Source: Candidatus Fraserbacteria bacterium (lineage in GTDB: Bacteria; Bipolaricaulota; Bipolaricaulia; RBG-16-55-9; JAJCYT01). From it: a stretch of 63,875 nucleotides of DNA. Within the stretch, counting starts at the first letter, position 1. The number at the start of each line of letters is the position of its first letter. The stretch covers positions 1-63,875 of the forward strand of contig JAJCYT010000041.1 in assembly GCA_029262795.1 (NCBI GenBank), written 5' to 3'. The position numbers were made by a program, and so were the translations under genes. This document shows positions 7,443-15,057 of the stretch, in pieces. The notes under the pieces were generated by a model that was not told the DNA's origin, did no database searches, and saw nothing but the letters and a program-made list of their open reading frames with translations.

Positions 7443-9353
7443 ATGGACGGTTTGCAATTCCTGTTTAATGGCCTGTTTTCAGCCAGCGTCTATGGGCTAA
7501 TTGCACTGGGACTGACGCTCATTTTCGGCGTACTGCGTGTGGGTGACCTGGCGCAGGGGGCCCTTTATGCCGTGGGTGCCTATGTCGTGTTTTGGCTGAC
7601 GCAATTCTGGGGGATGCCTTATGGCTTGGCTGTCATATTGGCCATCGGGATGGCCGCCCTGCTCAGTGTGTTTAATGGTCACGTTGTGTATCGGCGCTTG
7701 CGGCCTCTTGGTGTTGGCGCCACCTTCATTGGTGCCATCGCCCTGTTGTTGATCTATCGCAATCTGCTGGTGTTGGCATTTTCCTGGGACCCGGTGGAAG
7801 TGGTATCTCCATTTGCCGGGCAGGCATGGCATGCTTTTGGGATGTCCATTGCCATTCATAAATTCTCCGTATTGATCGTTGCCAGTCTGGCCATTTTGGC
7901 GCTTTGGCTGTTTTTACACCGCACTCGCTGGGGCAAAGGGCTTCGTGCCGTGTCGCAGAATGAAGCCGCTGCACTCACCCTGGGCATCAATGCCAAAGCG
8001 GTTTCAGCCATGGCCTTTGCGTTGGCGGGAGCCTTTGCCGGAGGGGCGGGGGCGTTGCTGGCGCCGTTGTGGCCATTTGACCCTGGCAGCGGCACGCTGT
8101 TTGTTCTCAAAGCCTTTGCCATTGCCGTTATTGGCCAAACAAAGTTGAGGCGCGTTATCCTGGTGGCGGGTGTGGTGGGCCTGAGCGAGGTGTTGATCCA
8201 AGCCTACTGGCATGCTGAATTTAGTGATCTGGTGCCATTTGTACTTCTTGCAGGACTGCTCATGGTCAAACCCCAATTGCTCAGTGTGGAAGCGGAAACC
8301 TTGTCACCCATCAGTACAACAGCACCGCGCCCCATTCGTATCCCTGCGCGGGGTTGGCAAATATTATTGACCGTGTGTGCCGTGGTCGCGCTGTTGACAC
8401 TGCCCTATTGGCTCGGCAATGCCTTCTGGCTCCATTTGATGATTCTGACAGGCATTTTTGTCATCCTTGTAAGTGGGTTGGACTTGCTGACCGGGTATGC
8501 GGGCATTCCCTCCCTGGCCCAGGCGGGATTGTGGGGCATTGGGGCCTACACCTCGGCCTTGCTGGCATTGAGGTGGGGATGGACCTTTTTCCCCAGCCTG
8601 GGCGGCGCAGTGCTGGTCACCTTGCTGGCAGCATGGGGCATCGGCGTGTTGGGGTTGAGATTGAGGAAGCGCTGGACATCGTTTACGTTTATTATCGGCA
8701 TCGTCATCACCCTGTTGCTGGAGAGTCTGACGAATTTGACCAAGGGCACGCATGGGCTGGTGGGTGTGCCCTCGATTGAGCTGGCTTTGCCTGGCCTGGA
8801 AACATTGAAGCTGAACCCTTTTCGCGACAAAGCTGCTTACTTTTACCTGGTCCTGGGCATGATGTTTTTGGTGCTGTGGTTGAAACAGCGAGTGGTGGGC
8901 TCGCGCATGGGGCTGGCGCTGGTGGCCATTCGCGAAGATGAAGACCTGGCCAAATCCGTTGGGGTGGCAACAGATCGCTACAAGCTTAGGGCCTTTTTGC
9001 TGAGTGCTGCGTTTGCCGCGGTGGCTGGATCGTTGTATGCCCACTACCTCACTTATCTGCACCCTCATCTGTTTACCTTTGTGCAATCCTTTAATCTGTT
9101 TGTGATGAACGTGGTGGGCGGCGCGGCGTCCCTGCTGGGCCCGGTGCTGGGCCCAGTGGCATTGGTGTTGTTCTCCGAACTGACCCACTCCATCCACGCA
9201 ACACTGGCGGAGATCGTGTTCAGCGTGTTGTTGATTCTGGTGTTGATTTATTTGCCACGAGGCATGGTGGGCGGCGGTCGACGCCTGATGAAGTATTGGC
9301 CCAGAAAAACGGTTCCCCCTCCCCTGAGCCCCAAGGAAGAGGTGGTTTCATGA
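7443..9353 (+). CDS. Fused LivH-LivM ABC permease
   Basis: A 636-residue membrane protein joining both permeases of a branched-chain-amino-acid-type (HAAT) transporter. Residues 1-280 are LivH-like (FSASVYGLIALGLTLIFGV, then the GDLAQGALYAVGAY loop and an AVSQNEAAALTLGIN EAA-type motif). Residues about 300-625 are LivM-like (LTGYAGIPSLAQAGLWGIGA, then VAIREDEDLAKSVGV). The join near residue 295 is a short polar linker (TTAPRPIRIPARG). Separate LivH and LivM have about 300 residues each, so the length equals a full fusion. The stop overlaps the LivG start (ATGA). It forms the channel for the upstream receptor. Confidence 0.92.
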   Translation: MDGLQFLFNGLFSASVYGLIALGLTLIFGVLRVGDLAQGALYAVGAYVVFWLTQFWGMPYGLAVILAIGMAALLSVFNGHVVYRRLRPLGVGATFIGAIALLLIYRNLLVLAFSWDPVEVVSPFAGQAWHAFGMSIAIHKFSVLIVASLAILALWLFLHRTRWGKGLRAVSQNEAAALTLGINAKAVSAMAFALAGAFAGGAGALLAPLWPFDPGSGTLFVLKAFAIAVIGQTKLRRVILVAGVVGLSEVLIQAYWHAEFSDLVPFVLLAGLLMVKPQLLSVEAETLSPISTTAPRPIRIPARGWQILLTVCAVVALLTLPYWLGNAFWLHLMILTGIFVILVSGLDLLTGYAGIPSLAQAGLWGIGAYTSALLALRWGWTFFPSLGGAVLVTLLAAWGIGVLGLRLRKRWTSFTFIIGIVITLLLESLTNLTKGTHGLVGVPSIELALPGLETLKLNPFRDKAAYFYLVLGMMFLVLWLKQRVVGSRMGLALVAIREDEDLAKSVGVATDRYKLRAFLLSAAFAAVAGSLYAHYLTYLHPHLFTFVQSFNLFVMNVVGGAASLLGPVLGPVALVLFSELTHSIHATLAEIVFSVLLILVLIYLPRGMVGGGRRLMKYWPRKTVPPPLSPKEEVVS

Positions 9354-10072
9354 CCCTGTTGAACGTACAACAGCTTTGCAAAACCTTTGACGGGCTGGTC
9401 GCACTGGACCAAGTGAGCTTTACACTCAAACAGGGCGATGTGTTGGGCATCGTGGGGTCCAACGGGGCAGGCAAAAGCACTTTGTTTCATCTAATCACAG
9501 GTTATTTGAACCCAACTTCAGGCAACATCCTGTTTGAACAACAGCCCGTGGAAGAGCTTTCTCCCGAACAACGGGTGCGGGACGGAATTGCGCGCACATT
9601 TCAAAAAAACCGGTTGTTTTTTGGCTTGACGGTTGAGGACAACATTCGCACAGGGTGTTTTTTAAGTCAGCGGGGCGGCTTGAAGCGAACCCTGTTTGGG
9701 ATCTCCCGCGCGGAGAAACAGGCCATACAGAATGAGGTTGACACTATTGTCGCCCTCACGGGGCTGGATGCATTTCGCCACAACGGTGCTGCAACGTTGT
9801 CCTATGGTTATCAGCGCCGTCTAGAAGTGGCGGTGGCGTTGGGGGCGAAACCAAAATTGTTGCTGCTGGACGAGCCGTTTAGCGGCCAAAGTCCGAAAAG
9901 TATCGAAGAAATGGGACAGGTGCTTCATGGGTTGGCGAAAACGGGCATCTCTATGATGCTGATCGAACATCGAATGGAGTCCATCATCGCCTATTGCAAC
10001 CGCTTGCTGGTCATGGACCAGGGACGGGTGCTGATTCCTGCGCCCACGACGGGAGGTGTTGTTCCATGCTAA
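9350..10072 (+). CDS. livG: LivG-type ABC ATPase
   Basis: A 240-residue ATPase. Walker A is GSNGAGKST, the signature segment is LSYGYQRRLEVA, and Walker B LLLLDEPFSG is followed by the HAAT-typical LIEHRMESI switch. I place the start at the ATG at 9350, which overlaps the permease stop by 4 bp; the longer open frame starting upstream lies wholly inside the permease. The protein ends about 10-15 residues after the RLLVMDQG strand, without the usual ...G.P..V....V..AYLG tail, because the frame terminates at the start of livF (7-bp overlap). The signature LSYGYQRR deviates from LSYGQQRR. It pairs with LivF to power the fused permease. Confidence 0.9.
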   Translation: MTLLNVQQLCKTFDGLVALDQVSFTLKQGDVLGIVGSNGAGKSTLFHLITGYLNPTSGNILFEQQPVEELSPEQRVRDGIARTFQKNRLFFGLTVEDNIRTGCFLSQRGGLKRTLFGISRAEKQAIQNEVDTIVALTGLDAFRHNGAATLSYGYQRRLEVAVALGAKPKLLLLDEPFSGQSPKSIEEMGQVLHGLAKTGISMMLIEHRMESIIAYCNRLLVMDQGRVLIPAPTTGGVVPC

Positions 10073-10740
10073 GTGTGGATGGTCTTCATCTAGCCTACGG
10101 CCCTCAGCAAGTGTTGCGCGGAGTGTCGCTCGACCTTCAAGCCGGTGAAAGGGTCGCCATTCTGGGTGGCAATGCCGCTGGAAAAACCAGTTTGCTTCAT
10201 GCCTTGTGCGGATTGGCGCGTGCAGATGCAGGCCATGTTCTGTTTCAACAGCGGGAGATGCTCCGAGTTCCGGCGCAACAGCATGCCCACATGGGTGTCC
10301 ATTTTTGCGCTGCCGAGCGTCCTTTGTTTGCGGACATGTCTGTGTTGGAAAATCTGGAAATGGGTGCTTTTCGCTGGGGGGGCCAAAAGGCCGATCATTG
10401 GGGGGCCATGCTGGCGCAGATCATCGCGGTGTTCCCTCAGCTCAAAACACGGTTGCGGCAACGGGCGGGCAGCTTAAGCGGGGGAGAACAAAAAATGGTC
10501 GCTATCGGGCGGGCATTGATGAGTAAACCCACTTTACTGTTGTTGGATGAACCTTCATTAGGGCTTTCTACAGGAGGTATTTTGCTCATGTCTCAAGCAT
10601 TAAAACATTGGAACAAACAGGGATTGACCCTGTTGTTTACTGAGCAAAACATCACGTTTGCCACCAATCTGGCGCAACGGGCCTACGTGCTGGAACGTGG
10701 CCTGATGGAGCCTCTGGAAGGGGATAAACATGGGAAGTAA
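10066..10740 (+). CDS. livF: LivF-type ABC ATPase
   Basis: A 224-residue ATPase with Walker A GGNAAGKTS, signature LSGGEQKMVAIGRALM and Walker B LLLLDEPSLGLS followed by LFTEQN. The Walker A is unusual: most LivF have G.NGAGK(T/S)(T/S), here Ala replaces the second Gly. The start at ATG 10066 is chosen because translation from there gives the family N-terminus (MLSVDGLHLAYGPQQVLRG) and overlaps livG by 7 bp. The C-terminus is slightly shorter than the usual 230-240 residues. It overlaps the downstream unknown gene by 11 bp. Confidence 0.9.
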   Translation: MLSVDGLHLAYGPQQVLRGVSLDLQAGERVAILGGNAAGKTSLLHALCGLARADAGHVLFQQREMLRVPAQQHAHMGVHFCAAERPLFADMSVLENLEMGAFRWGGQKADHWGAMLAQIIAVFPQLKTRLRQRAGSLSGGEQKMVAIGRALMSKPTLLLLDEPSLGLSTGGILLMSQALKHWNKQGLTLLFTEQNITFATNLAQRAYVLERGLMEPLEGDKHGK

Positions 10741-11302
10741 ACAAATCGCCTATCTGAAGCTGGTCCGTCGCCAACCCAAACGCACAAAATGCCATGAAGG
10801 ATATGAAGTTGAAACAACCATCTTGTGCCATATCCAGCAGCGTGGGGAAAACGGTTATCACACCTTGGGTAGTTTGCCCGCTGTCTATATGCTCAAAAAC
10901 AAGGGATCAAAAACGTCATTTATCCTGCCGCAAGACCGCGCCCTCGTCTGGAAGGAGCTGGCCAAATGGATGGAGCATTTGCTTATTTTCTCTCACTCAT
11001 CGGTGGTGGCGAGGCAATACGAAAACCGGGTGCTCTGGGAAGGGTGGGAACGCTCTTTGGCCGCCCGGCCTCAGCCCAAAGACCTGTATCAATGGCAGGA
11101 CGATGAAGAGATGCTATTGGAGGTACGCTCGCAGTACGAAAAAATCAGGGACAAGCTGTCCAGCGCTATCGGTCCTCCCCATATTGATGACTTTAATCAA
11201 CTATATCCAAATGAATATGATGATATTGGCTACAGCGACCCGGCCCGTCGTGCCATTAAGGAAATAAAAGCCGTGTTTGGAAAAAACTTTCTTTGTGATT
11301 GA
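10730..11302 (+). CDS. Unknown protein coupled to the Liv-type operon
   Basis: A 190-residue soluble, charged protein starting inside the last codons of livF (11-bp overlap), so it is probably translationally coupled. The N-terminal 70 residues look like beta strands (IAYLKLVRRQP, YEVETTILCHI, GYHTLGSLPAVYML). The rest is helical and rich in Trp/Glu/Lys. The opening, YLKLVRR followed by a LGSLP segment, is superficially like the N-terminus of some IS4/IS1634 transposases, but no catalytic DDE region follows, so I do not make that call. No signal peptide. I do not recognise the family. Confidence 0.65.
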   Translation: MGSKQIAYLKLVRRQPKRTKCHEGYEVETTILCHIQQRGENGYHTLGSLPAVYMLKNKGSKTSFILPQDRALVWKELAKWMEHLLIFSHSSVVARQYENRVLWEGWERSLAARPQPKDLYQWQDDEEMLLEVRSQYEKIRDKLSSAIGPPHIDDFNQLYPNEYDDIGYSDPARRAIKEIKAVFGKNFLCD

Positions 11303-11783
11303 CGCCAAATTCCCAAACACCTCAAAAAGCCAGATAAAACGAGAAATATATGATTGCTCATCTGTTTTCTAAACCTTCATAAATTTGGTGGATATTATCT
11401 ACACAAAAGTAGGCGTCACTATTCTCTTCTCTCAATTTCCAATTCGGAACAATTTCTATATCAAGGTCCACTTGGATCAACATCAGTTTGGTGGGTCCGT
11501 GTGTAAGGAGTGCAAACATGGTATATAGAGCCATTAGAGCAATTGGGTAACAAACGTGTCGTTATGCGCTATGGTATACGCAATTATGTCGAGCGATTTT
11601 TCAAGATCTCAAGCGCAATTATGTCGAGCGATTTTTCAAGATCTCAAGCGCAGACTCAGCGACTTCGACAGATTCTTCCCTTATAAACGCAGGCTAGATT
11701 ATCCTAGTTATTGGTATTGACTCTTAGCCTTCTCTTGGCTGAAAAGAACAAACCATGATTCCTTAAAACAACACTACCGAAAG
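11303..11783. other. Gene-poor region with decayed mobile DNA
   Basis: About 480 bp with no intact gene between the transporter operon and the recombinase pseudogene. It is AT-rich, broken by stops and holds the 35-bp tandem duplication at 11579-11648. I see no promoter, RNA gene or terminator here that I would defend. Confidence 0.6.
11579..11648. repeat. Perfect 35-bp tandem duplication
   Basis: Two exact head-to-tail copies of a 35-bp unit (11579-11613 and 11614-11648), each beginning CGCAATTATGTCGAGCG and containing TTTTTCAAGATCTCAAG, followed by a 4-bp start of a third. There is no spacer between copies, so it is not CRISPR. The exact identity implies a recent slippage or a recombination-site structure; it lies 135 bp upstream of the recombinase remnant. 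Confidence 0.9.
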
Positions 11784-12290
11784 TTGAACAAGGCCGTTTT
11801 GGGATTATCCGCACCATTTAGTCGTAGATTTAGATGCTGGACCTTTGTGCGCCCGTGCGTTGGGAACAGCGAAGCAATTCGATTTGTTGTTGAACTATAC
11901 AATAAGCAGATATCTCAGCAGAAGAGAGACTTCAAATTCGACTTGTCCGACTTAGAAAAAGAGAAGGCTCAAACTGAGCAACGATTAAACTCATTATTGG
12001 ACAAGTATCTCGAACAACATATTGATGACAAAATGTGGGGTGAATAAAGCACTCGATTCAAGCAGAGGCTAAAAGCAATTGACGAGCGTATTAAAAAAGC
12101 AAAAACCAAGGTTGTGGTTCAACCAGATCAATTCAGACACGGACTCATAATCGTAACGAGACTGGCCGAGTAGTATGAAGTGCAAACAAGTTAGAACGAG
12201 TTGAAATTCTCAAAACACTGTTTCTAACCTTGTTTTGGGACCTGAAACGATGACTCCTATGTATAAACCCTGGGTGGAAAAGCTACTTAT
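11784..12290 (+). pseudogene. Large serine recombinase, C-terminal remnant with frameshifts
   Basis: The open frame 11784-12047 encodes the coiled-coil part typical of large serine recombinases: a Cys-containing stretch, then LEKEKAQTEQRLNSLLDKYL followed by EQHIDDKMW. After a stop at 12045-12047 the same frame continues RLKAIDERIKKAKTK. In another frame, near 12215-12290, TVSNLVLGPETMTPMYKPWV resembles the family's final beta strands (..VFSNL.L..G.L...YK.P). At least two disruptions are needed, and the catalytic resolvase domain is absent. The remnant ends within 10 bp of tRNA-Glu, so an old integrative element may have sat here. Confidence 0.65.
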
Positions 12291-12297
12291 TGACAAT

Positions 12298-12373
12298 TGG
12301 CGTCCCCACGGGGATTCGAACCCCGGTCGCCGCCGTGAAAGGGCGATATCCTAGGCCGCTAGACGATGGGGAC
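12298..12373 (-). tRNA. tRNA-Glu (anticodon TTC)
   Basis: The reverse strand folds into a complete cloverleaf: acceptor GTCCCCA/TGGGGAC, D-arm TCTAGCGGCCTAGGA, anticodon arm CGCC-CTTTCAC-GGCG with TTC in the loop, and T-arm GGGGTTCGAATCCCC. The CCA end is encoded (12298-12300). It closely follows the bacterial tRNA-Glu pattern. Confidence 0.95.
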
Positions 12374-12384
12374 AAGTGCCGGGC

Positions 12385-12413
12385 ATTATAGCAGGGATTT
12401 AAAAATTTCTCAA
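12385..12413 (-). promoter_or_regulatory. Promoter of tRNA-Glu
   Basis: On the minus strand TTGAGA (12408-12413), a 17-bp spacer and a consensus TATAAT (12385-12390), ending 11 bp before the tRNA 5' end. A GC-rich GCCCGG segment lies directly after the -10, as in stringently controlled stable-RNA promoters. Confidence 0.75.
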
Positions 12414-12502
12414 GTAATTTTGCATTGACTTTTTTCGATTCTGGGGTATATCATTTCAACATCAGTCTAAAGAGAATTAGGCATATAATAGCAGCAAATA
12501 TT

Positions 12503-12578
12503 TGGCATCCCCACGGGGATTCGAACCCCGGTCGCCACTGTGAAAGGGCAATATCTTAGGCCGCTAGATGATGGGAAC
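12503..12578 (-). tRNA. Degenerate second tRNA-Glu copy (TTC), probably a pseudo-tRNA
   Basis: A second copy of the tRNA-Glu sequence, 205 bp away, with about nine substitutions. D-arm, T-arm, CCA and the TTC anticodon are kept. The acceptor stem now has two G-T pairs, and the anticodon stem (TTGCC against AGTGG) has three wobble pairs and one C-A mismatch. The copied 5' flank, including CATTATAGC with the -10, is retained, but no -35 lies at 17 bp. I read it as a duplicated, decaying tRNA gene; it could still be weakly functional. Confidence 0.7.
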
Positions 12579-12623
12579 AAGTGCCGGGCATTATAGCAAA
12601 TAGATAGCAGGGAGAGTGGATTC

Positions 12624-13187
12624 ATGCAGCCAATTTTACACGACTTTGATGACGTTTTTGAAACGGATCGACTTCTTATTCGTGGGCCGCGCCCAGGTGA
12701 CGGAAGAGAACTTCAAGCTGCCATTGCCGACAGTATCAATGAACTTAAAGAGTGGATGCCCTGGGCCACTGAAGTGCCCAGCAAAGAGGATGCAGAAATA
12801 AATATTAGAAATGCGTTCATGCAGTTTCTCAAAAGAGAAGATCTTCGACTCAATCTCTATCTTAAAGGCTCAGAAACACTTATTGGATGTAGTGGATTGC
12901 ATCGCATCAATTGGAATGTTCCCAAATTTGAAATTGGTTACTGGTGTCGTACACCATTCACCCGTAATGGATATATTCGTGAAGCAGTTAAAGGCATTTC
13001 AAATTTTGCCTTCAAAAAGCTGAACGCCAAACGTATAGAAATACGTTGTGATCCTCTTAATGTTGCCAGTCGAAAAATTCCAGAAGCTTTGGGTTTTCAA
13101 CTTGAGGGAACACTTCGCAATGATGATCGTGCGCCCAATGGAGAACTTCGAGACACGCTTGTTTTTGCCAAAACGGACTCAGACTGA
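12624..13187 (+). CDS. GNAT acetyltransferase, RimJ/RimL type
   Basis: A 187-residue GNAT protein of the ribosomal-protein-Ser/Ala acetyltransferase group. The N-terminus ETDRLLIRGPRPGDG is the family opening; IGCSGLHRINW is strand beta4; FEIGYWCRTPFTRNGYIREA carries the acetyl-CoA pyrophosphate-binding turn; and NVASRKIPEALGFQLEGTLR is the closing motif. Members acetylate N-termini of ribosomal proteins or small amines such as antibiotics; the substrate is not deducible. It stands alone with a GGGAGAG SD, 40 bp before the antiporter gene. Confidence 0.88.
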   Translation: MQPILHDFDDVFETDRLLIRGPRPGDGRELQAAIADSINELKEWMPWATEVPSKEDAEINIRNAFMQFLKREDLRLNLYLKGSETLIGCSGLHRINWNVPKFEIGYWCRTPFTRNGYIREAVKGISNFAFKKLNAKRIEIRCDPLNVASRKIPEALGFQLEGTLRNDDRAPNGELRDTLVFAKTDSD

Positions 13188-13226
13188 TACGGTAGGGTCA
13201 AATCTTGTTTTTGTAAGAGGTATAGG

Positions 13227-14216
13227 TTGGATCTAAGTATTGCAATTCAGGTGTTTTTGGTGGCTGCATTGGTGTTATTTAGAGCGGGCGATCTCTTTGT
13301 AACAGGCGCCGTTGGATTGTCTGTTCGACTGAAAATGCCAAAGATTTTGGTTGGGATTGTGGTAGTCGGTTTTTCAACCACAATGCCAGAACTCCTAGTA
13401 TCCCTTCAAGCAGCACTTCGTGGAGAACCTGAATTTGCTTTAGGCAACGCCATTGGCTCGGTGATCGCAGATGATGCATTGGCACTCGCATTGGCAGCTA
13501 TTATTGCCCCGATTTTGTTGCATCAAAAGAAAACCTTTCGAATTGCAGCAGCCTTTTTAATCATTGTTGATTTTGTTGCTTATTTCTTAGCCTTTGATGG
13601 AACTTTAAATCGGCCTGAGGGTATTATTTTGGTTGCTGGTTTATTTGTTTACATGTTTTATGCAATCTATTCTGCAAAAAAAGGCCAAGCTTTGGTCCCT
13701 TCTGAAAAAATTGAAACAGAGGAAGAAGAAGCAAGATGGGGAAGTATCTTATGGTCTTTCCTTGCTGGTTTTATTGGCGTATTGATTGCAAGTAATCTTA
13801 TTGTGGAATCAGGTACGGTGATTGCCACTGCAATTGGGGTACCCAAAATCATTATTGGTATGACTATTATTGCCTTAGGTACATCATTGCCAGAAATTGC
13901 TACAGTAATTGCTGCTGCACGTAAAGGCGAAGGGGAAGTGGCTGCAGGCAATATTATTGGGGCAGATATTTTGAATATTCTGTGGATTGCTGGGATGTCT
14001 GCCATCGTCAATCCGATTGTTGTCGACGCAAAAATCATTAATTTTTCCTTCCCAGCAATGATTGCAGTTGTTGGAACAATGCTTATTTTCCTAAGAACAA
14101 AATGGCGTTTGGATCGATGGGAAGGATACGTGCTTTTGAGCATGTATGTGATCTATATGGTTGCTTTAGGGTTGCTATTTGGATTTGAAAGTGAGTTAGA
14201 TAATCATGGCTTATAA
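13227..14216 (+). CDS. Calcium/sodium antiporter, YrbG-like (CaCA superfamily)
   Basis: A 329-residue membrane protein with two inverted halves, each holding an alpha-repeat: GFSTTMPELLVSLQAALRG, then GNAIGSVIADDALALALA; and ALGTSLPEIATVIAAARKG, then GNIIGADILNILW. The acidic P-E residues of both repeats are the exchanger's ion ligands. It uses a TTG start preceded by an AGAGGT-like SD; no ATG gives a better N-terminus. The charged loop near residues 150-170 (KIETEEEEARW) separates the halves. The end overlaps the sulfurtransferase start by 11 bp. Confidence 0.88.
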   Translation: MDLSIAIQVFLVAALVLFRAGDLFVTGAVGLSVRLKMPKILVGIVVVGFSTTMPELLVSLQAALRGEPEFALGNAIGSVIADDALALALAAIIAPILLHQKKTFRIAAAFLIIVDFVAYFLAFDGTLNRPEGIILVAGLFVYMFYAIYSAKKGQALVPSEKIETEEEEARWGSILWSFLAGFIGVLIASNLIVESGTVIATAIGVPKIIIGMTIIALGTSLPEIATVIAAARKGEGEVAAGNIIGADILNILWIAGMSAIVNPIVVDAKIINFSFPAMIAVVGTMLIFLRTKWRLDRWEGYVLLSMYVIYMVALGLLFGFESELDNHGL

Positions 14217-15057
14217 AACACTTATCAGTACAGATCAACTTCAGACTGAAATGGAAAATTCTTCATTTGTTATCATAGATTGCCGTTTTGAATTGGATAA
14301 TTCCAAAGCAGGCTTTGTAGCGTATCAGCAAAGTCATATACCCAACGCTGTCTATGCTAACCTTGATCACGATTTGGCGAGTGAAGTAACCGCTGAAAGT
14401 GGACGTCATCCACTTCCTGATATGAATTTCTTTCAATCAAAGCTTGGTGAATGGGGGATTGATTCAACAAAACAAGTGATTGTCTACGATCAATTCCACG
14501 GCGCATTCGCAAGCCGATTATGGTGGATGTTGCGATATTTAGGTCACGAAGCAGTGGCTGTGCTGGATGGTGGATATCCAAAATGGGAAAAAGAAAATCG
14601 GCCTACAGAAAGTGGCATTCATCAAAATGACCCGGTTGTTTTTGCTGGGACTGTTCATCAGGGATGGACGGTTTCTGTCGCTGAAGTCATGCAGAATTTG
14701 AATGAATCCTCATTTAAATTGATCGACTCGCGCGCTCCAGATCGTTTCCACGGTGAGAATGAGACAATTGACCCTTTAGGGGGACATATTCCTGGAGCTG
14801 TCAATTATTTCTTTGGCAATAACATCACACCTGAGGGCGTCATGAAATCTCCTCAAGAATTAAAGCAGCAATTTGATATTCTTCTTGAAAACCAATTGCC
14901 AGATGAATCTGTATTCTATTGTGGCTCAGGGGTGAGCGCTTGCCAAAACCTATTGGCCATGGCTCATGCCGGTTTAGACGGGGCAAAACTTTATGTGGGG
15001 TCTTGGAGCGAATGGTCTAAAGGCACCAATCGCCCCATTGCCACAGATTCAGATTAA
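14206..15057 (+). CDS. sseA: Two-domain sulfurtransferase (rhodanese / 3-mercaptopyruvate type)
   Basis: A 283-residue protein with tandem rhodanese domains. The first (about 5-130) is inactive, with Asp/His in place of the loop Cys (VYDQFHGAFASR), and carries the AVLDGGYPKWEKE hinge motif. The second (about 152-278) has the catalytic loop C239-G-S-G-V-S-A. CGSGV(T/S)A is the mercaptopyruvate sulfurtransferase pattern, while thiosulfate sulfurtransferases tend to have CRKGV(T/S)A. It transfers sulfane sulfur to thiophilic acceptors. It overlaps the antiporter gene by 11 bp and abuts the convergent peptidase gene with no gap. Confidence 0.88.
   Translation: MAYKTLISTDQLQTEMENSSFVIIDCRFELDNSKAGFVAYQQSHIPNAVYANLDHDLASEVTAESGRHPLPDMNFFQSKLGEWGIDSTKQVIVYDQFHGAFASRLWWMLRYLGHEAVAVLDGGYPKWEKENRPTESGIHQNDPVVFAGTVHQGWTVSVAEVMQNLNESSFKLIDSRAPDRFHGENETIDPLGGHIPGAVNYFFGNNITPEGVMKSPQELKQQFDILLENQLPDESVFYCGSGVSACQNLLAMAHAGLDGAKLYVGSWSEWSKGTNRPIATDSD

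Noticed and set aside
8364..9197. 277-residue open frame on the minus strand within the fused permease
   Set aside because: It is the antisense of a high-GC membrane gene; the translation is His/Gln-rich with no domain, and the plus-strand frame has full LivM homology.
10730..11302. Transposase identity for the unknown protein behind livF
   Set aside because: Only a loose N-terminal resemblance; no DDE residues, no terminal repeats, and overlap with livF argues for an operon member.
11579..11648. CRISPR array
   Set aside because: Only two copies with no spacer between them and no cas genes in the window.
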